Below, piece by piece: positions 44,449 through 54,100 of a stretch of 64,000 nucleotides of DNA (positions are counted from its first letter, which is position 1; every line of letters begins with the position of its first letter). This stretch comes from Pontibacter kalidii (GTDB lineage: Bacteria; Bacteroidota; Bacteroidia; Cytophagales; Hymenobacteraceae): assembly GCF_026278245.1 (NCBI RefSeq), contig NZ_CP111079.1, positions 3,350,501 through 3,414,500 on the forward strand, read 5' to 3'. The position numbers and the translations under genes were made by a program. The notes beneath the pieces are model-generated. The model made no database searches, was not told the origin of the DNA, and saw only the letters and a program-made list of their open reading frames with translations.

Positions 44449-45093
44449 TTATAGTTTAACAAACGTGCGGAGGGCGGTACCATAGCCAGGGTTGATCACA
44501 ATCCAACTGTAGCTCTCACCAGGAATGACCGTGGCATCAACAGCGGCAAATTCACTGCCCTGCACATCCTGTGGAGGTACCCCCAGTTGGTTTACATCAT
44601 AATGGTAAAACCTGACCGTCGTGGCAGGCCCTGGATCTGCGACCCCGCCGATGTTATCCGTTTCGTACAGCCCCGGCTCAATGCGGGTAACGGTTGACAC
44701 GCCTAGGGCGCCGGCGGTGCGCTGGTACTGCCCGCTCAGGTCGATGGCGGCGGCCTCTGGCGTGATCACGCCCACGTACCTAATGGTAGAGGCGGAAAAG
44801 CCATCCTGGTTAACAGCGGTATAGGTCAGGACGTAAACGCCCGGCACGCTCGTGTCCACCGTTCCCGAGGTTGTGTAATCGATGGCGGTCTCGCCTTCAA
44901 AAGCTTCTATTCCAGGATCTGTGAAGGTCTCCCCTACCTGTAACACTTCCCACTGTTCCCCGATCAGCGATACAACCGGGTAGGTGGTAACGAACGAGAT
45001 ATCTGCCGTCTCATCATCTTTCTCGCAGCCAGACAAAAGAAGCGCGGAGGCAGAAAGTATGGCTATCATGAAGAGTTTAGTTAGAATTTTCAT
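44449..45093 (-). CDS. Surface lipoprotein with DUF5011 Ig-like domain
   Basis: A 214-residue lipoprotein; lipobox LSGC followed by EKDDE, again the surface-export pattern. Residues 55-110 form an Ig-like DUF5011 domain (GETFTDPGIEAFEG, VPGVYVLTYTAVNQDG). The C-terminal half is beta-rich. It lies between the susD gene and the lipid-binding lipoprotein with gaps of 24 and 12 bases, so it probably binds the same nutrient. Confidence 0.82.
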   Translation of the reverse strand: MKILTKLFMIAILSASALLLSGCEKDDETADISFVTTYPVVSLIGEQWEVLQVGETFTDPGIEAFEGETAIDYTTSGTVDTSVPGVYVLTYTAVNQDGFSASTIRYVGVITPEAAAIDLSGQYQRTAGALGVSTVTRIEPGLYETDNIGGVADPGPATTVRFYHYDVNQLGVPPQDVQGSEFAAVDATVIPGESYSWIVINPGYGTALRTFVKL

Positions 45094-45117
45094 CTTTCTT
45101 GAGTTATAGGTTCTACA

Positions 45118-46599
45118 TTAATCCTTCACGTCCCACCATACAGGCTCGTTTATCTCGATCAAGCCAGGGTAATTCTGGTTCCGGATCGCTTCCGTGTTAG
45201 GGTACACCAGGCGCTTGGGGATCAGGTCCGCGCCCAGCGTGGAGGCAGCCGATGGCTCTATAAAGCTGGGGTAACCGGTTCTTCTATACTCTGTCCACGA
45301 CTCAAAGCCCTGCACTCCATTAAAAGACACCCATTTCTGCGTGAGGATCTGCTCGACCTGCGCCTCCACGTCCCCTCCTACGGGGTAGGCTACCTCGGGC
45401 TGCTGCAGCAGTTGGTCTACCAGTGCCACATCCTCGCCCAGGTAATCAAATGAGGCCCTGATGCCCTGTGCATACAGCTCGCTGGCCTCGCCGCCTGCCC
45501 CTCCTGTCCAGCCGCGGGCCACTGCCTCCGCCTGCAGGAAGAAACTTTCGGCCGCCGAGATAAAAGGAACCGCTGTGGCCGGGCTTGCTACGGCAGGCCC
45601 CGGCTTGGATACCGTATTGGACTGATCGCCCGTCCTCTCAGGGGTACACTCTACTCCCTGGTCCACCCCCACGAAGTTGCCGGCTGCCGCGCCCGTTTGT
45701 GCCGGGGCATAAAACTCGTTAATGCGCGGGTCGTTTGTCTCCTGCAGGTAATTGAGGGAGGTGTTGCTGGCTACCACGTCCACGCCGCCCCTAAACACCA
45801 CCTGGGTCTGGTAGAAGGGGTTGCGGTTCTGGGTCTGGTCGGCAAACTCCACATCGCCTGTCTCTCCCATCTGGAGAAACTCCGCGCCGCTGGCGTACAA
45901 GGCTTGTATGCCGCTCTGGGCAACGTCGGGTCTCACGTAGGCCTGACGCAGGTATATCTTGAGCTTCAGCGTATTGGCAAACCTGCGCCACAGGTCCATG
46001 TCTCCCCCATACACCAGGTCCGCATTTCCGACCTCGCTGGCGCTTCCCTCATCTATCAGCATCATGGCCGAGTCGAGTTGGACGACAAGCAGGTCGTATA
46101 TCTCCTGCTGCGACTGGTACTCCGGATTGGAATTCTCCAGGCCTCCCAGCGCAGTTGTGTAAGGCACATCGCCCCAGGCATCCGTAATAACCTGCATGGT
46201 GTACACCTCCATGATCCGCCCGATCGCCGCCGCACTCAGGTCGCCATCCTCCTGGGCCTGTTCGCTCACAAACCGGAAGTCCTGCAGGGCGCCCGCGTAC
46301 AGCTCGCCCCACACGCGGGCATCGTAATCGGAAGAGGTGATCTGATAGAGCTCCAGGTCGCAGTACTGGTTGGCGGCGCCGGCCTGGGTCCAGTGCTGGG
46401 CGAAGAAATTGCCCAGGAACTGAAACTGGTTGCCCAGCACATAGGCCAGCTCGCCCTGTGCCGCCGGCAAGGTTAGCGCCGGCGTGGAAGTAGGCGGGTT
46501 GTTGGGGTCCACGTTGATATCGAGGTAGTCATCGCAAGCTGTAGAGCCGAGAGAGAGGGCAAAGAGTACAGCAAGCACTTTTATAGATAGCTTTTTCAT
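45118..46599 (-). CDS. susD: SusD-like nutrient-binding lipoprotein
   Basis: A 493-residue surface lipoprotein that forms the lid of the SusC channel. Signal peptide with lipobox STAC followed by DDYLDINVDPNNP, the diagnostic SusD-like_2 start. Helical TPR-like sequence follows (GRIMEVYTMQVITDAWGDVPY), with VSFNGVQGFESWTEYRRTGYP near the end. It starts 21 bases after susC. Confidence 0.93.
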   Translation of the reverse strand: MKKLSIKVLAVLFALSLGSTACDDYLDINVDPNNPPTSTPALTLPAAQGELAYVLGNQFQFLGNFFAQHWTQAGAANQYCDLELYQITSSDYDARVWGELYAGALQDFRFVSEQAQEDGDLSAAAIGRIMEVYTMQVITDAWGDVPYTTALGGLENSNPEYQSQQEIYDLLVVQLDSAMMLIDEGSASEVGNADLVYGGDMDLWRRFANTLKLKIYLRQAYVRPDVAQSGIQALYASGAEFLQMGETGDVEFADQTQNRNPFYQTQVVFRGGVDVVASNTSLNYLQETNDPRINEFYAPAQTGAAAGNFVGVDQGVECTPERTGDQSNTVSKPGPAVASPATAVPFISAAESFFLQAEAVARGWTGGAGGEASELYAQGIRASFDYLGEDVALVDQLLQQPEVAYPVGGDVEAQVEQILTQKWVSFNGVQGFESWTEYRRTGYPSFIEPSAASTLGADLIPKRLVYPNTEAIRNQNYPGLIEINEPVWWDVKD

Positions 46600-46620
46600 G
46601 GTTTTCTCGTCTTCGGTTCG

Positions 46621-49600
46621 TTAGAAAGTAACCCTGAGGTTGGCCCCCCAGGAGCGGGTGCTTGGGTAGCTGCTGAACTCATAGCCCTGCAGGTTGCCGT
46701 TGCCAAAGCTGTTCACTTCCGGGTCGATGTAGGTGTTCTCGTCCGGAGTCCACAGCACCAGGTTACGGCCAGAGAGGCCCACTTCTATGTTGCCAAAGAA
46801 AGTCTTCTCTGTGATGGTAGTGGGCAGTTGGTAAGAAATGCTTACCTCCCTGAGCTTGGTAAAGGAGGCGTCTATGATGTTGGTGCCCTCAGGCAGGTTG
46901 CCCCAATATTCGTACAGGTTGGTGTTAGTAAGCGGTGTGGTGTTCTCGATGTACTCATCGCTGGTACCTACCTGCACCACAGAGTTCGGGATAATGAATG
47001 GCTGGCGGTCGTTGAAGAGCGTTTCGGGGGCCGTGCCGGCAAAGCGTTGCGTGCCCCTTGTTCTGGAGTAGATCTTGCCGCCTTGGCGCGTATCGAACAC
47101 CACCGACATGCGCAGGCCTTTGTACTTGATCGTGTTCACCAGGCCCGCTTGCCAATCCGGCTGAATAGTGCCCTGGTAGGTCTGCTCCGTAGACAGGCGT
47201 GGCCGGCCGGTAGAGGCGTTCACCACGATACGGCCCTGCGGGTCGCGCAGGTAGTCCTCTGCCAGGAACGTTCCGTAGGGCCGCCCCTCTGAGATGACGA
47301 GTGCCGCCGAGGCCAAACCACCCAGCGAGATCTCGTTATCCCCGGCGACATCCTCCACCGTGTTCTCATTTTTGGTAAAGTTCACGCTGATGTCCCAACT
47401 GAAGTCGCCTACCTCAATGGGGATACCTCCCACCAGCAGCTCAATCCCCTCGTTCCGGATGGTGGCCGCGTTGAGAAAGGCGGAGCCGAAGCCCGTGGCA
47501 AAGGAGAGCGGCACGTTGATGATCTGGTCAGTGGACTTAGAGTTGTAGTAGGCCGCATCCAGGCGCAGGCGCTCGTTGAAGAAGCGCATGTCGGCTCCCA
47601 CCTCCCAGGAACTCGTGTTCTCCGGCTCCAGGTTCTCGTTACCGATCACGTTGCTTACCTCAAAGCCAGGCAGGCCGGCAAAGGGGAAGTTCAGATCAGT
47701 GCCGGCAAAGCCATCGCTGATGTTACCGGAGACAAACACAGACCGCGTGCTGTAAGGCAGCGCGTCGTTGCCCACGTTGGCGTAGTTCGCCCGGATCTTG
47801 GCAAAGTTGATCGGGGTGGTCTCTGCCAGGCCAAAGGCCTCGGCCGCGTCGAATGCCAGGTTCACCGATGGGTAGAAGAAGCTGTTGTCAGCAATAGGCA
47901 AAGTAGAGGACCAGTCGTTACGGCCGGTAACCTCGAGCCACAGAAAGTTCCTGTAGCCCACCTTTGCCGACCCGTATATCCCCACCAGCCTTCGCTTATC
48001 CCTGAAACTGGTGGTGAGCGGCGTACCGATGATGTTGCTCAGCGACCTGAACTCGTTGTTGGCCAGCGCGTCGGCAATGGCTGTCAGGTCATCATTCTCC
48101 CGCTGATTGATGTTGTTGCCTATTAAAAGATCCAGCGTCAGCAGCTCCGACAGGTCCCTGTTGTAGGATAGGATCAGGTCGGAGTTAACCTCCCTGTAAT
48201 AAATCTGGCGCTCCAGGTACATGCCGTTGTCGTTGTTGGCAGCATTCTGCCCCTCCACATCCCGGATCGCCATAAATTGCTTGCGTCGGTCGGTGTAGAA
48301 GTCCGTGCCAATGCGGTAGGTCAGATTCAGCCCTTCCATAATATCATACCCTATGGTGATATTACCGAACAGGCGGTCCACCTCATTTTCATAGGTCTGG
48401 TTCCTCAGCGACCAGTAGGGGTTGATCGTGTAAGGGGAGTAGAAACCCGCCTCGTCATTAAAAGGACTTTCCAGGTCTTCCAGCTCCCGGACAGGAATGT
48501 CGCGCGGCGTCTGGATGATCTGGTTGAAAACCGAGTTGCCCTGCCCTGTCAGGGCAAAGTCGCCGCCCGACTTGGTATAGGTCAGGGAGGCTGTGGAGTT
48601 GAACCTGTTGAGAAGCTTCGTGGTACCCTTGAGGGCAAGCGAGTGGCGGCTGTACTCTGTTGTGGGCACTACACCCTCCTGCTGTGTATTGGAATAAGAG
48701 GCGTAGTAGGTAGCGTTATCGGCGGCGCCGGACAGCGACACGGTGTTGGTCCAGTTATAGCCGTATTCGAAGAACTCTTTGATGTTGTCCTCCAGGGCAA
48801 CGTATGGCTTTACACGCTGCTGGTTATCTATTACCTGGCCCCATGGCAGCAGCTCGCCCGTAAAGATAGGCCCCCAGCTGGTGTTCTCCAGCAGGTCCGG
48901 CTCTCCAAAGAAGCCCTGTCCGTAGCGGTTCTGCAGCTCTGGGTAGCGCAGAATATCCTCAAACATATAAGAAGTCAAGAAGGTGATCTCGGCCTTCTTG
49001 GTGGCCCCTCGGCCTGACTTGGTCGTGATCATGATCACCCCGTTGGCGGCGCGGGCACCGTAAAGCGCCGCTGCTGCCGGGCCTTTCAGGATGTTGATGG
49101 ACTCGATGTCGTCGGGGTTTATATCGTTGGCGCGGTTGCCCACGTCCACCCCGGCGTTCAGGTCGTCTCCTGTTCCGGCACTGCCGTTATCGATCGGGAT
49201 GCCGTCTATCACAAACAACGCCTGGTTACTTTGGGAGATGGATTTAGCACCACGGATAACCACGCGGGTAGAGGCACCCGGCCCGCCGCCCTGGCTCTGT
49301 ATGTTCACACCGGCTACTTTCCCCTGCAGGGCGTTGGCAACGCTGCGCTCCCGGCCCTGAGTTAGCTGTTCAGAGCCTACCTGCTGCGTGGCATACCCTA
49401 AGGTCCTTTCCTCTTCCTCACGACCCAGGGCGGTTACAACCACCTCCTGCAGCTGCTCTGAGTCTAAGCCCATGGCCACGTTTATGGTGGAGGCATTGCC
49501 TATCTGCCTTTCCACCTGGGAGTAGCCCAAAAAGCGAAATACCAGCGTAGTTGCATCCGCTGGCACATTGAGCGAATACTCGCCATTGGCGCCGGTTGTA

Positions 49601-49767
49601 GTACCGACAGTAGTGCCCTGTACAATTACCGCCACACCTGGCAACGCCTGCCCAGACTCCTGGTCCGTTACCTGCCCCGACACCGTTCTGGCTCCTTGCG
49701 AATAGCCTGACAGGGGCAGAAGCAACACCAGCATCAGACTAAGTAGTAGAACCTTTTTCATAAGCAC
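46621..49767 (-). CDS. susC: SusC/RagA-family TonB-linked outer-membrane protein
   Basis: A 1048-residue outer-membrane importer. Signal peptide ends SGYSQG. A CarboxypepD_reg-like domain (GQVTDQESGQALPGVAVIVQG) precedes the family signature around 105-140 (VVTALGREEEERTLGYATQQ), the plug (VRGAKS-type VVIRGAKSISQSNQALFVID, DINPDDIESINILKGPAAAALYG) and the barrel ending LRVTF. First gene of a four-gene operon with susD and two lipoproteins. The bound nutrient cannot be read. It contains no TATACTT word, unlike neighbouring genes of this size. Confidence 0.95.
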   Translation of the reverse strand: MLMKKVLLLSLMLVLLLPLSGYSQGARTVSGQVTDQESGQALPGVAVIVQGTTVGTTTGANGEYSLNVPADATTLVFRFLGYSQVERQIGNASTINVAMGLDSEQLQEVVVTALGREEEERTLGYATQQVGSEQLTQGRERSVANALQGKVAGVNIQSQGGGPGASTRVVIRGAKSISQSNQALFVIDGIPIDNGSAGTGDDLNAGVDVGNRANDINPDDIESINILKGPAAAALYGARAANGVIMITTKSGRGATKKAEITFLTSYMFEDILRYPELQNRYGQGFFGEPDLLENTSWGPIFTGELLPWGQVIDNQQRVKPYVALEDNIKEFFEYGYNWTNTVSLSGAADNATYYASYSNTQQEGVVPTTEYSRHSLALKGTTKLLNRFNSTASLTYTKSGGDFALTGQGNSVFNQIIQTPRDIPVRELEDLESPFNDEAGFYSPYTINPYWSLRNQTYENEVDRLFGNITIGYDIMEGLNLTYRIGTDFYTDRRKQFMAIRDVEGQNAANNDNGMYLERQIYYREVNSDLILSYNRDLSELLTLDLLIGNNINQRENDDLTAIADALANNEFRSLSNIIGTPLTTSFRDKRRLVGIYGSAKVGYRNFLWLEVTGRNDWSSTLPIADNSFFYPSVNLAFDAAEAFGLAETTPINFAKIRANYANVGNDALPYSTRSVFVSGNISDGFAGTDLNFPFAGLPGFEVSNVIGNENLEPENTSSWEVGADMRFFNERLRLDAAYYNSKSTDQIINVPLSFATGFGSAFLNAATIRNEGIELLVGGIPIEVGDFSWDISVNFTKNENTVEDVAGDNEISLGGLASAALVISEGRPYGTFLAEDYLRDPQGRIVVNASTGRPRLSTEQTYQGTIQPDWQAGLVNTIKYKGLRMSVVFDTRQGGKIYSRTRGTQRFAGTAPETLFNDRQPFIIPNSVVQVGTSDEYIENTTPLTNTNLYEYWGNLPEGTNIIDASFTKLREVSISYQLPTTITEKTFFGNIEVGLSGRNLVLWTPDENTYIDPEVNSFGNGNLQGYEFSSYPSTRSWGANLRVTF

Positions 49768-50073
49768 GTTTTTAGCTGTTGAACAATCTGTTACAGCTTA
49801 ATTCTACGTACTACACCTCGGGGAACTCCATCTCAATAATACAATTTTACAATAAAGTAGTACCAATACACCTTAAATGAATGTTAACACACAGAATTCT
49901 TTAGGCACGATTAAATAGAAGTACTTAAAGGTTGCATTGACATAATACATCATTTAAGGCGCTGCTTCCGTACACTGGTAAATCATCAAAAATCACTATA
50001 ACTCAATATCTTATACTTTAAATAGTATTCTATAGCGGTACTACAGCAGGTAGCGAACTCCAAACCTGAAGCT
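49768..50073. promoter_or_regulatory. AT-rich divergent promoter region of the susC operon and the PorV-like gene
   Basis: No gene in 306 bases. Strongly AT-rich between 49840 and 50020, consistent with promoters in both directions; I cannot assign -33/-7 boxes with confidence. Confidence 0.45.
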
Positions 50074-50907
50074 ATGAGGCAACACCTTACGCTTATACTT
50101 TTTGTGGTATTTATACTTTGGGAAGCTGGGGCACAGGCGCAACAACTGTGCAATTTCGGGGCACGCGCGGCTGGCATGGGCAACGCTTCGGTAACGGTGT
50201 CGGATGTGTGGGCAGTGGCCAATAACACGGCGGGTATCGCCAGCATGGCCGTACCGGCCATTGGCGGATACGCGGAGAACAGATTTGGGGAGCGCGCCTT
50301 CACCACAGTGGCCCTGCAGGCCGTTCTCCCCACGCAAAAGTATGGCACCTATGGGCTGAGTCTGAGCCGGTTCGGGGATGCGCTCTTTAGCCAGCAGCAT
50401 GCCGGGTTGGGGGTGGCTCACAAGCTGGGGCAGTTCAGTCTGGGAGCGAAAGCCGATGTGTGGCAGGTAGCCGTGCAGGGGTATGGCAGCCAGAAAACGG
50501 TGGCGCTTTCGGCAGGAATGCAGGGCGAGGTGGTGCCCGGGCTATACGTTGGCGCCTTTGCTTATAACCTGAACCAGGCAAGGATGGCCTCTTTCGAGGA
50601 TGAGCGCCTGCCCACCGTGATGAAAGCCGGTCTCTCCTACCGCCCCACCACCCACCTGCTGTTAGCCGCCGAAACAGAGAAAAGCATAGACCATGACGCT
50701 GACTTTAAGGCCGGCGCCGAATACGCGCTGCTGCAGCAGAAGTTTATACTTCGCTCCGGCTTCAGTGCCCTTACCGGCAGCCTCAGTTTCGGCGCGGGTT
50801 TCAAAGCGCGGCAACTGCAGGTAGATTACGCCTTCGGTTCCACCACGCCCATCGGCAACAGCCATCACCTTTCGATAGGCTATACTTTTAAGAGGGAGGG
50901 GAGATAG
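50074..50907 (+). CDS. PorV/PorQ-like outer-membrane beta-barrel protein
   Basis: A 277-residue exported protein; signal peptide ends GAQAQQ. The start of the mature part, NFGARAAGMGNASVTVSDVWAVANNTAG, is typical of PorV/PorQ (FadL-like barrel) proteins that work with the type IX secretion system. The rest is barrel-like amphipathic strands ending SIGYTFKREGR. Whether it acts in type IX secretion or is a stand-alone paralogue cannot be told. Confidence 0.8.
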   Translation: MRQHLTLILFVVFILWEAGAQAQQLCNFGARAAGMGNASVTVSDVWAVANNTAGIASMAVPAIGGYAENRFGERAFTTVALQAVLPTQKYGTYGLSLSRFGDALFSQQHAGLGVAHKLGQFSLGAKADVWQVAVQGYGSQKTVALSAGMQGEVVPGLYVGAFAYNLNQARMASFEDERLPTVMKAGLSYRPTTHLLLAAETEKSIDHDADFKAGAEYALLQQKFILRSGFSALTGSLSFGAGFKARQLQVDYAFGSTTPIGNSHHLSIGYTFKREGR

Positions 50908-50930
50908 CTAGAGAGTTGAGGAGTGAGGGG
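50908..50930. repeat. Short GAGTTGAG heptad run after the PorV-like stop
   Basis: TAGAGAGTTGAGGAGTGAGG begins within a few bases of the stop codon, same sense as the gene. Confidence 0.5.
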
Positions 50931-50984
50931 ACTTTATGCTTTATCTGTACAATAGTCCTCTGTCGTGATACGCAATAAGAGCTT

Positions 50985-53075
50985 ATGAGAAAAGGCTTCC
51001 TTATACTTTGCTGTGTGCTGCCTTGCCTGCCTCCGCTGCTGGCGCAAGACTACCCGCGCCAGAACATCGACCTGGACCTGCTGGTGCAGGAGCTTTTTGC
51101 CGAGCAGGACGATGAGAACATCAGCTACGAAGACCTCTACGAAACGCTTTTCCAGTATTACCAGCGCCCCATCAATTTAAACCGCACCACGCCCGAGGAG
51201 TTGGCCTCATTATACTTGCTCTCGCGCCCGCAAATCGTATCATACTTTAACTACCTGCAGGAGAACGGGGAGTTGCTGAGCATTTACGAGCTGCAGGCCA
51301 TCCCGGGCTTCGACCTGCCCACTATTTACCGCCTGTTGCCCTTCGTGCAGGTGCGTGATGCGGGGCTGCAGGCTGACGCAAGACCGCTGTGGCAGCGCAT
51401 GGTCGGGGAGGATAATAACGCGCTTATACTTCGCTATGAGCGCACGCTGCAGGAGCGCCGCGGCTATACTTCGGTGGACACCAGCAGCCGCTCCACCACC
51501 CGCTACCTGGGCTCGCCGGAGAAATTATACTTGCGCTACCGCATCAGCCACGCCCGCGACTACAGCTTTGGCATCACCGCCGAGAAGGACGCCGGCGAAG
51601 CTTTTACCTGGAGCCCCGCCACCCGCCGCTATGGCTTCGACTTTTATACCCTGCACCTGCAGCTCTACAACAAAGGCCGCTTCAAAACCATTGCCTTGGG
51701 CGATTACCAGCTGCAGTTCGGGCAGGGGCTGCTGCTGTCTTCAGGCTACAGCGTGGGCAAGGGCGGCGAGACCATTACCACCGTGAGCAGGCCAAACCTG
51801 GGTATTCGGCCATACAGTTCCGTGCTGGAGTACGCCTTCATGCGCGGCGGCGCGGTAACCTATTCGTTGGGCAAGGTGGATGTAACAGCCTTCTACTCGA
51901 ACAAATTGGTAGACGCCAACCTGCAGGCGCAGCCCGACACGCTGGACACGGAACAGCAGTTTTTCACCGGCATCCAGACCACCGGTTTCCACCGCACCCC
52001 CACCGAGCTGGCTAACAAAGACGCCGTGCGGGAGCAGGTCTACGGCAGCAGCGCCCAGTACCGGTCCGCAGACAAAACGTTATCTCTAGGCATTACGGCA
52101 CTGGGTACACAGTATAACTCTGCTATTCGGAAAGCCGGGGCACCTTACCAGCGCTTCGAGTTTGGCGGCACCCACAACTACAACCTGGGCACCAACTACA
52201 GCTACACCTGGCAAAATGTATACTTGTTTGGCGAGACAGCCATGAGCAAGAGCGGCGGCCTCGGAAGCATAAATGGGCTGGTGGCTAATTTGTCCAGGCA
52301 AGTAGAGATGTCGATGCTGTACCGCTACTACGCCCGCGACTTCCATACGTTTTATGGCAGTGCCTTCGGCGAGGGTACTCGCAACATCAACGAGCAGGGC
52401 TTTTACACCGGCATCAAGATAAAGCCGTTTTCCAGGTGGGAAATTACCGCTTACTACGATCGGTTCAGGTTTCCGTGGCTGCGCTACCTGGTGGATGCCC
52501 CCTCCCATGGGGAGGAGTATTTGGTGCGGCTATACTTTCGCCCCAACCGCCAGAGCAGCCTTTACGCGCAGATGCGGCACGAAAGCAAGGGCCGCAACCT
52601 GAGCGGCAATACCACTGCCATGGACTATGTGGCGCAGGCCGCGCGGCGGAATTACCTGTTATACTTCGAAACCTCGCCCACCCGCACGCTCAACCTGAAA
52701 ACACGGGTGCAGTTTGGCACCTACGAGCAGGAATCGCCGCAGCAAACGGGCTACTTTGTCTCGCAGGATCTGAATTTTACGTTCGACAGGATCCGCCTCA
52801 GCACCCGCTACGCCCTCTTCGACACCGACAGCTATGATACCCGCCAATACGCCTATGAGCGCGACGTGCTTTACGCCTTCTCCATACCTGCCTTCAGCGG
52901 CCGCGGCACCAGGTTTTATACCTTGCTGCAGCTGCGCCCGCTCCGCGACCTGGATGTATGGGTAAAGTATGGCCTCACGCATTACCGTGATCAGGAAAGT
53001 ATAGGCAGCGGTCTGGAGACGATTGAGGGGCCGAGAAGATCGGATGTGAAGGTGCAGGTGCGGTATAAGTTTTAG
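50985..53075 (+). CDS. Helix-hairpin-helix domain outer-membrane protein
   Basis: A 696-residue exported protein. Signal peptide ends PLLAQD. Residues 30-130 hold helix-hairpin-helix units (RPINLNRTTPEELASLYLLS, LLSIYELQAIPGFDLPTIYRLLPFV) like ComEA. The remaining 560 residues are long amphipathic strands of a predicted outer-membrane barrel ending VKVQVRYKF. This architecture is common in Bacteroidota and unnamed; a role in DNA contact at the outer membrane is only suggested by the ComEA-like part. It carries nine TATACTT/AAGTATA words in 2.1 kb. Confidence 0.85.
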   Translation: MRKGFLILCCVLPCLPPLLAQDYPRQNIDLDLLVQELFAEQDDENISYEDLYETLFQYYQRPINLNRTTPEELASLYLLSRPQIVSYFNYLQENGELLSIYELQAIPGFDLPTIYRLLPFVQVRDAGLQADARPLWQRMVGEDNNALILRYERTLQERRGYTSVDTSSRSTTRYLGSPEKLYLRYRISHARDYSFGITAEKDAGEAFTWSPATRRYGFDFYTLHLQLYNKGRFKTIALGDYQLQFGQGLLLSSGYSVGKGGETITTVSRPNLGIRPYSSVLEYAFMRGGAVTYSLGKVDVTAFYSNKLVDANLQAQPDTLDTEQQFFTGIQTTGFHRTPTELANKDAVREQVYGSSAQYRSADKTLSLGITALGTQYNSAIRKAGAPYQRFEFGGTHNYNLGTNYSYTWQNVYLFGETAMSKSGGLGSINGLVANLSRQVEMSMLYRYYARDFHTFYGSAFGEGTRNINEQGFYTGIKIKPFSRWEITAYYDRFRFPWLRYLVDAPSHGEEYLVRLYFRPNRQSSLYAQMRHESKGRNLSGNTTAMDYVAQAARRNYLLYFETSPTRTLNLKTRVQFGTYEQESPQQTGYFVSQDLNFTFDRIRLSTRYALFDTDSYDTRQYAYERDVLYAFSIPAFSGRGTRFYTLLQLRPLRDLDVWVKYGLTHYRDQESIGSGLETIEGPRRSDVKVQVRYKF

Positions 53076-53130
53076 TTGTTGATTGTTGGTTACTAGTTAC
53101 GAGCCTTCTGCTCCATGCTAGGCAATTGAG

Positions 53131-53152
53131 ACGCAAGTAGGCGCTTGCGCCA
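53131..53152. repeat. Single-hairpin GCGCCA repeat (diverged)
   Basis: ACGCAAGTAGGCGCTTGCGCCA: stem AAG-GCGCTT variant with the constant end. Confidence 0.5.
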
Positions 53153-53229
53153 GACGTAAGTATAAACGGAAACAAGTATAACTTGGTGTGATAGTGCTCT
53201 TCCCTACTCGTGCAGCTGTCAGGGGGCTT

Positions 53230-53718
53230 TTAATCTGCTCTCTTAAAAAGCATGTCTCCCCCAGCATCATCGTAAGAGTTCACCAGTCTCAGGCATGTCG
53301 AGGCGGTGCTCAGGAACATGATGCTTGTTCCCAGGTGCTCTCCTGTCTTTGCACGTCTAAGTATGATTACTAGCTGCTCATCCACTGTGTTGGTCCCTTC
53401 GCCCCAATGCCTTATTTCATATGCCAGCTTCTCAGCGAGGGTATCATTCTCGTAAACACTCAGCGTATCGCGCTCGAATTCATAAACAACAGTCTTGTTC
53501 GTTGTCAGTGGATTCTCTGTAACCTTTTCGGCACCTCTGGAACTATAAGTCGTTTCCACCCACTCCCACTTCCCAACAATTGCTGCCTTTGCAGGCGCTT
53601 TTGATTTTATAACCTTGTCCATTTCACAACCCTCCCTAGGCTCCTGGTCGAAAGTCTCATCGCGACAGCCGCAGAGCAAGAGGAGCAAACCAACAAAAAG
53701 TGACTTGCTGAATTTCAT
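53230..53718 (-). CDS. Lipoprotein, lipocalin-like
   Basis: A 162-residue lipoprotein; signal peptide with LLCGC lipobox followed by RDE. IVGKWEWVETTYSS and KTVVYEFERDTLSVYEND resemble small lipocalin-like envelope proteins of Bacteroidota. No enzyme motif. Confidence 0.75.
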   Translation of the reverse strand: MKFSKSLFVGLLLLLCGCRDETFDQEPREGCEMDKVIKSKAPAKAAIVGKWEWVETTYSSRGAEKVTENPLTTNKTVVYEFERDTLSVYENDTLAEKLAYEIRHWGEGTNTVDEQLVIILRRAKTGEHLGTSIMFLSTASTCLRLVNSYDDAGGDMLFKRAD

Positions 53719-53786
53719 TAGTATAAACTTTTAAAGATGAGACCCTACTACTCTGGAAACAGTTGCATCCTGTAAGTGCAAAAGGT

Positions 53787-53806
53787 ACAAGCGGACGCTT
53801 ACGCCA
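53787..53806. repeat. Single-hairpin GCGCCA repeat
   Basis: ACAAGCGGACGCTTACGCCA, one base different from 40248-40267. Confidence 0.6.
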
Positions 53807-53833
53807 TGATGAATGTATTAAATTTAAACTACA

Positions 53834-54100
53834 CTTTATACTTCCACAGCCACAGCTTCCTTCTGCTTGAACCAAGCTATCCTTGCTAGCTGCTGTTCAT
53901 CCACGGCTTTACAACCGACTTGTTTCACCTCTGGCTTTGGAGCTCTCCAGCCCGAGCGGGCTCGTCTTGGGGGTAGGGGCCCTCGATAAGGGCATCGCGC
54001 TGTGTTCCCTCCTTGCCTCGCTCTCGCTCGGCATGCCCTTAACGGGCACCGGATCTCACAAGGCGCTCAACCCAAAGGCTGGGATCAGATTCGATAGCCG
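53834..54100 (-). repeat. Dispersed structured repeat, copy D
   Basis: Minus sense, about 267 bp. Stem 1 TGTG..TCC against GGA..CACA; hairpin TGCCC/GGGCA; hairpin AGCCC/GGGCT. Conserved blocks as in copies A-C. Confidence 0.85.
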
